Of a stretch of DNA of 64,000 nt, positions 11,762 to 21,330 are shown one piece after another. Position 1 is the stretch's first letter. Every line of letters begins with the position of its first letter. Origin of the DNA: Pyrrhosoma nymphula (taxonomy: Eukaryota; Arthropoda; Insecta; Odonata; Coenagrionidae); assembly GCA_963573305.1 (NCBI GenBank), contig OY754334.1, positions 92,563,848 through 92,627,847 of the forward strand, read 5' to 3'. Under the pieces are notes generated by a model. That model ran no database searches. It was given only the letters and a program-made list of their open reading frames with translations, and was not told where the DNA came from. The position numbers were made by a program, and so were the translations under genes.

Positions 11762-11950
11762 GCCTCGGTAGCGGTGAGGTAAAGTCCTCACCTGCCAATC
11801 CTATAGTTATGGGTTCGAGTCCCGCCTGGGTGGGTTTTCTTCCACTCAGGGCAGGGTTAAATGGAAGTGTGAGGGTTAAATGGAAGAGAGGGCTGCACAG
11901 TGCACAGTCCTCATTTCGCCCTGAACAACGTCGTAATTATTATTATATTC
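11762..11950 (+). mobile_element. tRNA-derived SINE, family SINE-1
   Basis: An A-box-like TAGCGGTGAGG (about 11769) is followed by a perfect pol III B box GGTTCGAGTCC (11812-11822). After it come a unique body with TTAAATGGAAG repeated and a (TAAT/ATT)-rich tail at about 11935-11950. A tRNA head with a body and short-repeat tail is the layout of tRNA-derived SINEs. The body and tail match 63440-63563, and the head matches 39128-39190. Confidence 0.8.
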
Positions 11951-12645
11951 TTGGTTTTGCACTTCGGTTATTTTTTGGCTCAGTTCACATTAACAACTAA
12001 ACTTTGCAACACATCTGGCACCGATAGTGCCCAATCGGATTCCATAAAAAGATTCTCAGAATTTCGGCTGAAGTGTTTAAAAAAGTTCAAGGCGACTCTT
12101 ATTTTTTTAAAAAGTTTATTTCATACGGTTTTCGGTACTACTTGACGAAAGATTTCTGTGATAGTCGTGGAGGAGATTGGTAAGGCTTCATGGAAACCTC
12201 GTTGGGCTTGCGTTACGAAGATTTCTCAAGATTCTCGTACAGATAAAGTGAAAGGTCTTCTATGATTTCGCAGGCGGATGGATCTCATGTCGCGATGCTC
12301 CTCGGAATCTCTCCCATGCTTTCGAATCCCCCTTGTTCTACATCTCTGGTGCGTTTTCGAGAGACTTGGTGCCTTTCGGTGGCTTTACTAGAGATTCAGA
12401 GGGTTGAAATGTTTATGAATTCATCTATGTTTCCACGAGTCCGCGAAAGCGGCTGAATGAGATTGTTGAATACTTTGGTTCTAGGATGCTTTTTTCCCCT
12501 CTCACAATGCGCTATCACGACATAAGTATGGAATGTTGTCGTCAACATCATCATTGCGTATTTTACGACTTTTTTTTTAGATTTTCCGAGAGTTCCTTGC
12601 CTAACTTGTTCTTATCGGGGTCATCTTGTCATTTTTCTTAAAGAA
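11951..12645. other. no recognised gene
   Basis: Only short, motif-free frames are present here (12262-12456 among them). Confidence 0.4.
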
Positions 12646-12649
12646 CGTA

Positions 12650-13100
12650 AAGAAAAAACTAATTTGGAGTCTAATATGAGGTGTAGCGTTGTATGGTGCG
12701 GAAACCTGAACTCCGTGGAAAGAGGATGAGAACAGGCTGCGGACTTTCGTGATTTGGATGTGAAGGGGACTGTAGAAAGTGTAGTGAACGGTAAGAAAGA
12801 CAAACGAGGAAGTTCGTGGTTGTTCCATGGTGGGTGTGGAGAGGAAATTACTGGAGGTGATTAGGAAAAGGCGGAGTAGGTGGTTAGAGGGGCGAAGGTA
12901 TGCTGAAGGCCGTGATATAGAGGGTAGGATGTTGAGTGAGGAAGAGGAAAAAAGAGAATACGCTCAATGTGCAAGATTAAGAGTGGTAGGGCTACGCCGA
13001 GCTGAAGAACGAAATTGAAGCGTGAAGAGGCAAGGGTTCTCGAACGCTTATCCGTTTAAATCTACCTTCATCGATAGATCACCTCCAGTAATGATAATAA
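12650..13100 (+). mobile_element. LINE-A 3' end
   Basis: The copy runs from the GTAGCGTTGTATGGTGC block (coding for VALYGA in intact copies) through the GGAGGTGATTAGGAAAAGGC block to the 3' UTR and ends in AATGATAATAAC. It has several frame breaks. The tail is followed directly by the fold-back element at 13101-13235. Confidence 0.85.
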
Positions 13101-13235
13101 CACAATAAATTTCTCTCGGGCTTCCGACCGGGTCAGGTTCTTCATCTCCATCGACGTTTCGATGGAAAAGTCTTCCATCGAAACGGCGATGGAGATGGAG
13201 GACCTGACCCGGGGGGTTATTTTGTAATCTCACTT
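13101..13235 (-). mobile_element. fold-back element FB1 with 39-bp hairpin
   Basis: Arms at 13129-13167 and 13173-13211 pair with three mismatches around a 5-nt loop. The flanks (TCGGGCTTCCGACCGG on the left, GGGGTTATTTTGTAATCTCA on the right) match 14091-14136 in inverse orientation, but that copy lacks the hairpin. It is noncoding. Confidence 0.8.
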
Positions 13236-14090
13236 TATTGAGAATACGTCATAATATCTCACTTTTTCGTAGTTCAACTCCCCCACCCAGGCGGCGTGAC
13301 TGTCTTCGGATCTCAAGCGGTGAACTGCCGGTCATGTGCTGGTCTTTTAGACGATTCATTCGCTCTGATCCGTATCTTTCGACTCTTGATCCGTTTCATT
13401 ATCTCCGCCTGCCATTAGTTCCATCTCACCTGTCATAAAGAACGTGACATGGAGCCACCATCGTTTCCACTCGAAGCTTGAGTTGGAAAATAAACAAGGT
13501 CGCGGATGATACAAACAATTTTAAATCGTATTGTTGTAATTTGCTAAACGTGAAGAACTTCAGCATTTTCAACTCCAATATATTGGGCACTTGAAGGTAT
13601 TCTTTGTTTGAAATGCATAGGTTATTATTAGCTTGAATTATCTGTGTATATATTTCGTATCAATATTTCCCAAACAATGTTGCTGATACCTTTGTTTTCG
13701 TGTGCCTATCCTCCAGTGTATGGAGAATGGAATTCAGTTATTTATACCATAATTTCATAATTTTAACAAATATTGCCATAAAATCTACGTTCTTGGTAGA
13801 TATTTCCCGTGCTAGTGAATCGAACACTAATTAGATGCTTTTATTTTTTTTAAATATTGAGTGATCGCTTACATGTCGCTTGTAGTTATGACTGTACTTA
13901 GATTTTCTTGGTATTTACAGTGTAAGATATCTTCCGTAAGACGTTGAGCAATCTGGGTATTCGCTAGTCTCGGCATCTTTTATTTGATATAAGGTAATTG
14001 AAGCTTCAAAAATTCACGAACCGTTCGTGAGCCGATCATTAAGAGAGGGAAACGGATCTCCCGCCTTTCCACTAAGAGTCACTAAAAAGG
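13236..14090. other. no recognised gene
   Basis: This interval lies between the two FB1-related copies. The frame at 13238-13438 has no known motif, and the rest is AT-rich. Confidence 0.35.
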
Positions 14091-14136
14091 TGAGATTACA
14101 AAATAACCCCCCCGGTCGGAAGCTCGAGAGAATTTT
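14091..14136 (+). repeat. FB1-related copy lacking the hairpin
   Basis: TGAGATTACAAAATAACCCC continues directly into GGTCGGAAGCTCGAGAGAA. The same two flanks surround the hairpin in FB1 at 13101-13235 (opposite strand). It is an empty or collapsed version of the same element. Confidence 0.75.
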
Positions 14137-14224
14137 CCTGGAGTAATTCACCGGGAAAGCATCAAATCCCACAAATAACACAATACTCTACTGCCATACT
14201 TGCTATTGCTATAATTTCCTATAT

Positions 14225-14550
14225 TAGGTTATTCACGTCGTCTTTTCTGTCTTCCAAAACTCCTGTTCTCTCCCTTCCTCTTTTGCGCTTACAAAGCGTT
14301 TCCTTTCCAACGTAACCTTACCTTTCAGGAATGCTTTATTCACCCCTTCTGCCATTGACGAATCACTCCCGCTATTATCTTTCCTCCTCCATTATATATC
14401 ACTTTATCTCCCTTGCTAGTGTTTCTCGCCCCGCGTCTTACCCTCTCCACACAAAAGATTGAATGTTTGAATAATGTAATGAAAATCTTATTCCTCAATG
14501 CCCCTTTGCCTAATCGCATCTGACGCACCACCCGCCTTTGCGGCAACGTA
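14225..14550 (-). other. possible decayed LINE coding fragment
   Basis: The minus strand holds a 68-codon frame (14340-14546: MPQRRVVRQMRLGKGALRNK...) and further basic stretches (a NKAFLKGKVTLERKRF-like frame at lower coordinates). The basic, Arg/Lys-rich character resembles the region preceding WSVALYG in LINE proteins, but no diagnostic motif is present. The call is weak. Confidence 0.25.
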
Positions 14551-14981
14551 TTGGGCTACATAAGAATGAAGTGTCTGAACTATGTCTTCTTGTCACTAGA
14601 TGGATAAAAGTCATACATATGCTCAATCCTTTATGTCTCCTGCCAAAAACGTTTGCTTAAACCCGGGAAAAGAATGTTTAAAGTTCAAAATTGTTTCCGA
14701 TCTTTATAAAATGTATATTTGTCTCTGAAATTTGCTGTATCATTATGCTAAAAATACCTTTTTTCCCATCTGATATCGGTAATATTCAATTGGGAGAGTT
14801 AGCAAACACTCGCTAGTGCGTGTTGAAGTCATTAACGCGAGTACCACTGCCATGCCAATTCTGAATAGCGACGTGAACGTTGCATCGCTTGAATTTCCGT
14901 CTTGACGTCCATTGTGCTTTCAGTGTGCGTGTGGAAAGCTTGACTTTTTTCACTGGCGAATTCAGTACTTTTGAAACGCAT

Positions 14982-15212
14982 CTTGGTCAAAAATAAACTT
15001 TGTTATATTCCACACAAATTTATTAAAAACACGACCGGTTTCGACCTTTTCAGGTCATTCTCAAGAGTTAATGTTCTTAACTCTTGAGAAATGACCTGAA
15101 AAGGTCGAAACCGGTCGTGTTTTTAATAAATTTGTGTGGAATATAACAAAGTTTATTTTTGACCAAGATGCATTCATTCCACGTAGTGAACTCGCAGACC
15201 ATTGATTTTATA
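14982..15212. mobile_element. fold-back element FB2, 94-bp arms
   Basis: Arms at 14978-15071 and 15077-15171 are complementary with a single one-base indel around a 5-nt loop. The unit contains GACCTGAAAAGGTCGAAACC on the right arm. A 13-bp direct repeat TTTTGAAACGCAT flanks it at 14969-14981 and 15213-15225, which is consistent with a target-site duplication. It is noncoding. Confidence 0.8.
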
Positions 15213-15225
15213 TTTTGAAACGCAT

Positions 15226-15744
15226 GTCTATTATGCGCAGCGACGTAATTGTAGCGAGATCAGCCAATAGTATAGGGAGTCCGTGGAGCAACAGGCCTAT
15301 AAAAATGAAGGACCCGTTTTGAGCATCTGTTTTTCGCACTACTTTCTTCTGGAATTGAGAAACTCTCTAAAGTTAAGAGGTGAAAGGGGGAAGAAGTCCA
15401 GATGAACATGAAGAAAGTGTATGCATACCTCGAAACGCAGAGCGTTGGGACTTTTTTCTTAAAACCCCGGTGAAAATTGTTTTTGGGGCCTGAACCATTC
15501 CACCCAAACTAGTAAATTACTTTGGGCTGAGTGAAACGCAACCTTAGCATTCTCTTTTTTCCAGACGTTCTCCACTTCTTACTTTGCTGCTGATCAGAAT
15601 CACCGTGGAAACTAATCTAGTATATTCTAGTACTTGAAATTGCCTCGGGGAAGAGGATTTATGGTTCGTGATTTCATCCACGGATATGTGGATTCACGGA
15701 AAAATGCATCATCTGGGATCCCTGATTTCAAATGCAATTATCGG
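15226..15744. other. no recognised gene
   Basis: Mixed-composition sequence lies between FB2 and the next LINE-A copy. No frame or repeat was recognised. Confidence 0.35.
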
Positions 15745-16355
15745 AGGATGCATTAGTACAGGTATTAGAAAGAGAATTGCGTTAGCCAAGGAGAAGATCA
15801 GAAATAAGACAGTTAATGACGGGGACTTTGTGAAAGAATGTTAGAAAATACTGACAAAGAGGTTTATGCGGAGTGTAGCGTTGTGTGGTGCAGAAACTTG
15901 GACACGATGGAAAGAGGATGAGAATAGGGTCCAGGCGTTTGGTGTGGAGAAGGGAGAAGGTACGATGGACGGAAAGAACGTCTAACAAGGAAGTGCTCGT
16001 TCCGTATTGGTTGAAGAGAGGAAACTGCTAGAGGTGATTAAGAAGAGGCGAAGTAGGAAGTTGGAACCGGTAATGAGGAGCTGGTGTATACTGAAGGCCG
16101 TGATAGAGAGGAGGATGTTGGAATGTGGGGAGTGTAGTTTGTATGTTGGAGTGGGGTAGAGGAAAAAAATAGAATACGCTTTATCGGCGGATTGAGAGAG
16201 GTAGGACGTATGCCGAGCTAAAGAACCAAATGTTCAATAATTTAATTCTCCAGCTTGGCTACTACTATGTGACAAGTGCTGCGGCTGCAAAAGGTAAGTG
16301 TAGGTTTTCGTGCTTTCATTTATATCGGTAGATCACCCCAAATAATATAATAACT
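15745..16355 (+). mobile_element. LINE-A 3' half, long copy
   Basis: One of the longer copies, it starts upstream of the WSVALYG motif (AGAATTGCGTTAGCCAAGGA, coding RIALAKE) and runs to the 3' UTR (TATCGGTAGATCACC) and a TAAT tail. Many indels break the frame. An ORF in the opposite strand at 15782-15988 is only its antisense. Confidence 0.85.
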
Positions 16356-17198
16356 GGAATTAACCGCTGTGCGTACATAACCGTTTGGATGTGACACCTT
16401 AGATGGAGTGGTACTGTAATTCATTCTGTGATTCATAGCTTGTAATTAACAGACCAATACAAAATATGAAATTTTCAGGGATGAGCTCTAACATACAAAG
16501 GAAATCGTCATTATGTTCAATGGACGTCTGGGTTTCAGCAGGCGCAGCCTATGACAGTCATAATTTATTTATATACCTATTGAAATTTTAATTTGCGATG
16601 AAAAAGTTGATGTAATTTTGGAATTATCATGTGTGCCGGTCTCATAAAATTATTTCAACCCAATAGTATTTTTACGGGAAACAGTAATGCGTCGTCAGCC
16701 TTCATTGCTCTCGCTCGCAGCAGCTGATCGTGTTGCCTCACTGGGGCATTGCGCGGAGTCGTGGCTATGTGACGCAGCCTCAATTACGTTTCTGGACTCG
16801 TCCCTTACCCCGTGAGTTGCAAGCCAAGGTTTTTTTTACGGCTGTCGCAATGGCGCATCGGTTAATCTGTATCGTATCGTCCCTTTTATTTCCGGTCGCG
16901 GAGGAAAGGTCGGTGGGTTGAGGCGTGAGGGGAGGCTTGGGACAACGCGTTCCAATCAAATCCCCCGGTATACTACTTCCTTGTACGTATTTTATTTTGT
17001 CCGCCGCGCTCCAACTATCCCTCCGAGTCTCCTCCACCGAATTGTCTTGCTTACTTTTATTTCGCCGCGATCCTCCTCTCGCGAAGTGTGTCGTAAAATA
17101 TTTCTCTTCCTGTGGGAAATCACGCCTACTCTTCCCCATGTATATCCACCTGTGCTTCGCCTGTTGTACCTTACCTTAAACCTTCCTCCAGCGTGTGT
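16356..17198. other. unannotated; GC-rich island 16690-17160
   Basis: The second half is CpG-rich with overlapping frames on both strands (16730-17238), none recognisable. A CpG-rich block in AT-rich surroundings may mark a promoter or untranslated exon. There is no TATA/Inr pair that I would defend. Confidence 0.3.
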
Positions 17199-17416
17199 AA
17201 AGGCTGTTTTACATGATGCACTTAATTGCACAATTTGATGTACAGAAACGCGAGAACGCGAGCACGGAATTAGAGCAGTGGCGATTTTCCCATCTCTCGT
17301 TTATGCATTTGCGCATGCATTCTTGTATTTCTCCGATTTACACGACGCAATTTTCAATGCACATCCATACATGCATCAGATTGTGCAATAAAGTGCCTCG
17401 TATTGAACAACACGCC
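17199..17416 (+). mobile_element. M1 TIR element, copy 1
   Basis: This roughly 218-bp element has imperfect terminal inverted repeats: the left end is AAAGGCTGTTTTACATGATG, and the right-end complement contains CGAGGCACTTTATTGCACAA. It aligns over its whole length with 41237-41450 in the opposite orientation. Shared inner blocks include TTAGAGCAGTGGCGATTTTC on this copy. No protein is encoded. It is probably a nonautonomous DNA transposon. Confidence 0.75.
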
Positions 17417-17418
17417 TA

Positions 17419-17974
17419 AAGGTAGTTTGAGCATGTTATCACTTCAATTAAATTCGATGAATTTGGCCTCATTATAAAGAGAAAGGTCTCATATTTCCAA
17501 TGATAACGAACAATTAGCCACTAACCGTAATACTTTTCAAGGTATTTTCCAAGAAATACCATTTTCCGTGGTAAATGGTACGGGTATGCACTACAGGGAG
17601 ACTTTATTTTAAAAAATTAGGAATTTATGTCGTATATATCTCTTCAGAAATTTTACAGTGTGTAGTTTTTATGCTTTCTCAACTATGTTAAGAAATAAAT
17701 CAATTACTCATCGCAGTAATTTTAACAGAATTGTAAAAAATCTTCGGTTGTGAAGGCGTTTTCAGCGTACGGCCTGAAAAAATGAATCAAGTTGAAACCT
17801 ATAGTTGTGTATTTATTTAGTTCATTACTGTTAATTTTAATAATTTAAAACAAATTTTTACGTCATAAATGATATAATATTTACTTCATGCATCTTGCAG
17901 TTGCTTAAATGTAAAAATAAAATTTGAATATGGCCTCTATTATGACTATGGAGAAATCTCGCTCGAAGTACCTT
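17419..17974 (+). mobile_element. M2 TIR element, copy B (full length)
   Basis: A 556-bp copy of M2 in plus orientation. It starts AAGGTAGTTTGAG and ends CTCGAAGTACCTT, forming terminal inverted repeats. It shares ATCAATTACTCATCGCAGTA and TTGTGAAGGCGTTTTCA blocks with the copy at 55 kb. It starts two bases after the end of M1 copy 1. It has no open frame. Confidence 0.85.
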
Positions 17975-18103
17975 AAGTCGTGTTTCTTTTCTATTTTCGA
18001 AGCGTGGAATATTGGGGTTAGAATGCTGTGCTGTAATTGTTCTGGAGGTTCCATCATAAAATTGAAGTTTTGCCATTTTTTTCCCATAAGTCGTCCTCAT
18101 GGG

Positions 18104-18128
18104 TGTTCTACCAATATTGATAGGTTTC
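18104..18128 (-). repeat. LINE-B-type 3' hairpin
   Basis: The stretch TTCTACCAATATTGATAGG matches the hairpin tail of LINE-B seen at 49.5 and 59.0 kb. Only the tail is recognisable here. Confidence 0.45.
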
Positions 18129-18229
18129 TAAGAGTTCTGGCTTAGCTCTCTACCCCTGATTGATTGGTACATTCTTTTTAATCCTGTCATGAATCACTTC
18201 ATGCATCACTTTTATGTACAACCAAACCA

Positions 18230-18300
18230 ACTTCTCGAAAACCTCCAATCTACGCTTTTTCCATTACCTAAGTGACCAAGTTTCGGAACTACAAATTTAG
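18230..18300 (-). mobile_element. LINE-A/B fragment
   Basis: AAAACCTCCAATCTACGC followed by AGTGACCAAGTTTCGG matches the minus-strand segment 50430-50490 coding the ETW..RLKAFE-like part of LINE proteins. It is a short, truncated piece. Confidence 0.55.
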
Positions 18301-18847
18301 GGGAGATAATGATAAAATTCATCTTGATAAACAAGGAGTCTTAGTCGCCAATGCTTGAAATTCGAAAAGTCGAAATAGAACATCTCTTTCACTTTTTCTC
18401 CAGAGGACCTGCCTAATATTCGCTCGATAAATCCTGGTTTCTTCAAAGCAGCTCAGAAAATGTTTCACACGTGTAGAATAATGGTGATTGCAATGAATCC
18501 TAGGGTCACACCTGTGGGGAATTTTCCCGAGTTATCTCCACCGCCACATTTCTAACCCTTAACCCGCTCTCGTTTGGTCGCTCCCCAATCCGACCGGAAC
18601 CCTGTTTTCGCGTCCATCCCTTCCCCCACCCCTTACCGAATCCCGTAATCCTGCAGGGGCGGCTCCTCTGTCTTCTCCGCTTCGGAAGACCCCCCCCCCT
18701 CGATTGGGAGCGGGTTGTTGAAAAAAAAGGAGTCGGTCGTCGCAGCTGCTCGAATCGCCATTTTCTCTTCTCCCCAAGTCTTCGCTCCGATCATTAATAT
18801 GTGTATTCCCACCACGTATGTCGCGGAGCTGACGATTGTGTTGCGAT
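18301..18847. other. unannotated; GC-rich part 18540-18760
   Basis: It contains a C-run at about 18690 and CpG-rich DNA with overlapping, unrecognised frames on both strands. Confidence 0.3.
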
Positions 18848-19464
18848 CCCCGCCGAGCTCGGCCCGACGAGTCTGCATATTAACTGTCGGAAAAGAAGGA
18901 ATGCGAGTCTCTAGAGGTGATAAGTTGAGCGTTAAGAGGAGGGCGCGAATCGGAGGTGTTACCAGCATGCATTTTGCAGTCATCATGTACCATCTGAACG
19001 GTAGCTTTTCCGATTATTCTTACCCTAACTTATCCACATCTGGGACATCTTTTCACCTGTTTTGAATGAAAGTTGACGTAGTAGTACGGACATATACTTC
19101 ATCTTTTCAGATGAGTTTACAATAATGGTTACCAAAGACTATTTTTATGCCTTCCCCGCCGAGCTCAGCCAGACAAGTCTGCATATTAACGGGGGGGAAA
19201 AGAAGGAATTAGGGTCTCAAGAAGTGGTAAGTTGAAGGTTAGAGCAGGAGGGCGCGAATCGGTGGTGTAACTATTCATGGATTTAGCACTCATCATCGTT
19301 GGGCATTCTACCAGATGAATGGTAGGTTTTCGGTTTGTCCTCGCAACAAATTCCACATTTCTGGGACATATTTTCACCTGTTTTGCAGTTGGGTAAAAAT
19401 TGACATTGCAGTACGGGCATATACTTATTACAGATGAATTTGCAGTGATGGTAACCAATGACTA
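18848..19464. repeat. 306-bp tandem duplication, two units
   Basis: Unit 1 (18848-19153) and unit 2 (19154 to about 19464) begin CCCCGCCGAGCTC and share GTCTGCATATTAAC, GAGGGCGCGAATCGG, CATCTGGGACAT or CATTTCTGGGACAT, and a TACCATCTGAACGGTAG / TACCAGATGAATGGTAG hairpin. The hairpin matches the LINE-B tail. On the minus strand unit 2 keeps an 80-codon Cys-rich frame (19283-19525), which is broken in unit 1. Confidence 0.85.
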
Positions 19465-19525
19465 GGGCACTACATGTATGCATGGCCGGGAGAAAAGATG
19501 CGGGAGAGATCGGGAACCTATCCAA
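19283..19525 (-). CDS. small Cys-rich frame in tandem repeat unit 2
   Basis: This 80-codon frame encodes a Cys-rich peptide with several CxxxC-like spacings (HHCKFIC, LQCQFLPNC, QKCGICCEDK) in its second half. I do not recognise a family. The matching part of tandem unit 1 contains stop codons, so if it ever was coding, only one unit retains the frame. The 3' half overlaps the LINE-B-like hairpin, suggesting it could be retrotransposon 3' end sequence rather than a host gene. Expression is unproven, and chance remains a good explanation. Confidence 0.2.
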   Translation of the reverse strand: MDRFPISPASFLPAMHTCSALVIGYHHCKFICNKYMPVLQCQFLPNCKTGENMSQKCGICCEDKPKTYHSSGRMPNDDEC

Positions 19526-20905
19526 GGACCTTTGGTCTCCAGGGCCAATGCGTAGACCACCACTTTACCCTGGTTTCCTTTTTGGGCGCTATGAGTGAAG
19601 ATGTACTGGATAAATACTGAATGTCCGCGAAGTTATTGCGAACACATTTGCATACTGTCCTGGGTCCAACTTTTAGGGAGTGCTGGACCAGGTTATTTAT
19701 GGAATTAGCGTCTTGAGTGAAGCTTGGTGTATTTGAGAAATGGTGATAGAGGAGAGTACAGATTTATTTAATACTCTTGGGGTGGTCAGTTTTGTCATTC
19801 CGTTTTTATGATTTTCGAGGAAGATTTAAATTTATCGACGATGTGATTCCTCGGAGGCGTCCGGAAGTAACTATAGCATTACAAAGCTTTGTACTGAACA
19901 ACTGTGCTAGCTTAATCATCGAAATTCAGACATCATTTATCTCGTAGGTAATTGTCTTATCGATCCAAAGGTATAGGGTTTTTGCAAGATTTGATTATGT
20001 GAATTTGTTTTGTATCCTATTTTATACACATTCATTTAATTGATCTTTCTAATGTGCTCTTGTAAATCGTTTGACATTGGAAAATGTTTTAGAAAAGGTG
20101 TTTATCAGTTAAGAAAAGGACATTATTAAGGATTCCTCATTTATAAATACACCCTCGAAGCATGTGCGTCTTAAGTGTAATCCTGTGGTTTTTATGCTTC
20201 CATTGAAGTATTAGGCGGGAAAATATTTCGCTCAAAGCAATGCCAATGCTTTTAACGGCCTGAATTTATGTCTTCGCATGCATTCACGGGTAGGATTGAT
20301 ATTTTATTCGAGACCCGAGAGCAGAAAGTCATGAATTCGGGAGGCCTTTGTGGTGATATAATTTGTACCCGCCTGCCCTCAGAGGTGTTCCGCCTTTTAA
20401 TTACGGCCACGGCGGGTACATCCCGGCGCTACCAGTGCTGCAGTTTATTACGTCATTAGCGTCAGGTTTTGCAGTGGACTGTGATGGGCGGCTTGAGCGG
20501 TGGTATTAGTATCGTCCCCTTGGCTGGCATTAGCCGTGTCCGGGCTGTTCCCCCCTTTTCCTACTCGGATTTAGAGGCTTCGACAGGCGCGCCACTCTGC
20601 GGGCCCGCCGCATACTGCTAGCCGACACGGTTAATGACTGACGTCGCTATGAAACGTCACTCAGGTGTCATATTTTCTCCCTTTACCGAATTACCCTATC
20701 CTATAAGAATCCCTCGTCGCATAAAATCGTTCTCTCATTCTTCTACATTTCCCCTCGTTCTCACTTTTCGCACATGGCTTTGAATTATTCGTAAAAGCCG
20801 CGTCGAAAATATCTGTGTATTTCACTGACTTGAGTAACTTAGGTGACATCTTTATAATCCATTGGCTTATTCTGTGCGGGGGATAAAAATATCATATATA
20901 TATAT
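19465..20905. other. no recognised gene; GC-rich near 20500-20650
   Basis: The interval is mostly AT-rich. A GC-rich block at about 20490-20650 carries a short inverted pair (TTAGCCGTGTCCGG / CTAGCCGACACGGTTAA). No coding frame is recognised. Confidence 0.3.
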
Positions 20906-21035
20906 GGGTTTTGTAAATTTTTCGGTGGATCGCCGCCACCTTCTTCAGCGAGAGGTATAGGAAGAATAAGAAGATTCTTCCTATACCTCTCGCTGAAGAA
21001 GGTGGCGGCGATCCACCGAAAAAATTACAAAACCC
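20906..21035. mobile_element. fold-back element FB3, 62-bp arms
   Basis: Arms at 20906-20967 and 20974-21035 are complementary with one mismatch around the 6-nt loop AAGAAG. The right arm reads CTGAAGAAGGTGG ... CCACCGAAAAA, a layout resembling a hammerhead ribozyme core (CTGANGA, stem, GAAA). AT dinucleotide repeats lie on both sides. It is noncoding, and the antisense ORF at 20981-21208 is a shadow. Confidence 0.85.
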
Positions 21036-21073
21036 GTGTGTGTCTTTTTATGTGTTTTTTCCTTTGAGTCACC

Positions 21074-21098
21074 TATATATATATATATATATATATAT
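21074..21098 (+). repeat. (AT)n microsatellite
   Basis: An uninterrupted AT dinucleotide run of about 25 bp. Confidence 0.95.
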
Positions 21099-21239
21099 TT
21101 CGTTGACTCACTCACACACCGCCTTTTAGGCGAATAAATGTATAATAATTTGAACAGAAGGTGAAAGAAAGAGATAGGAAACATGTAACTAAAATTGGAC
21201 GAAGACACTGGTGATGTGGAAGATGGTAAAGCCGAGAAA

Positions 21240-21330
21240 TCATAGGGTAAAAATGTGCCGTGGCCGGGAGTCGAACCCGTATATATATACCCGTATATAG
21301 TCGAACCCGTTCTGCATTATCATCATAATT
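21240..21330 (-). mobile_element. tRNA-like SINE fragment
   Basis: The minus strand contains a perfect B box GGTTCGACTCC (21268-21278). The string TCGAACCCGT occurs twice around an ATAT stretch, so part of the head is duplicated. No complete tRNA fold is apparent, so it is more likely a SINE remnant than a tRNA gene. Confidence 0.4.

Noticed and set aside
11762..11840. tRNA gene
   Set aside because: A perfect B box and an A box are present, but the cloverleaf is imperfect and a SINE body and tail follow; related copies occur at 39.1 and 63.4 kb.
19490..19580. tRNA-like sequence on the minus strand (GGTTCCCGATC)
   Set aside because: The box is poor and no second copy was found; the fold could not be supported.
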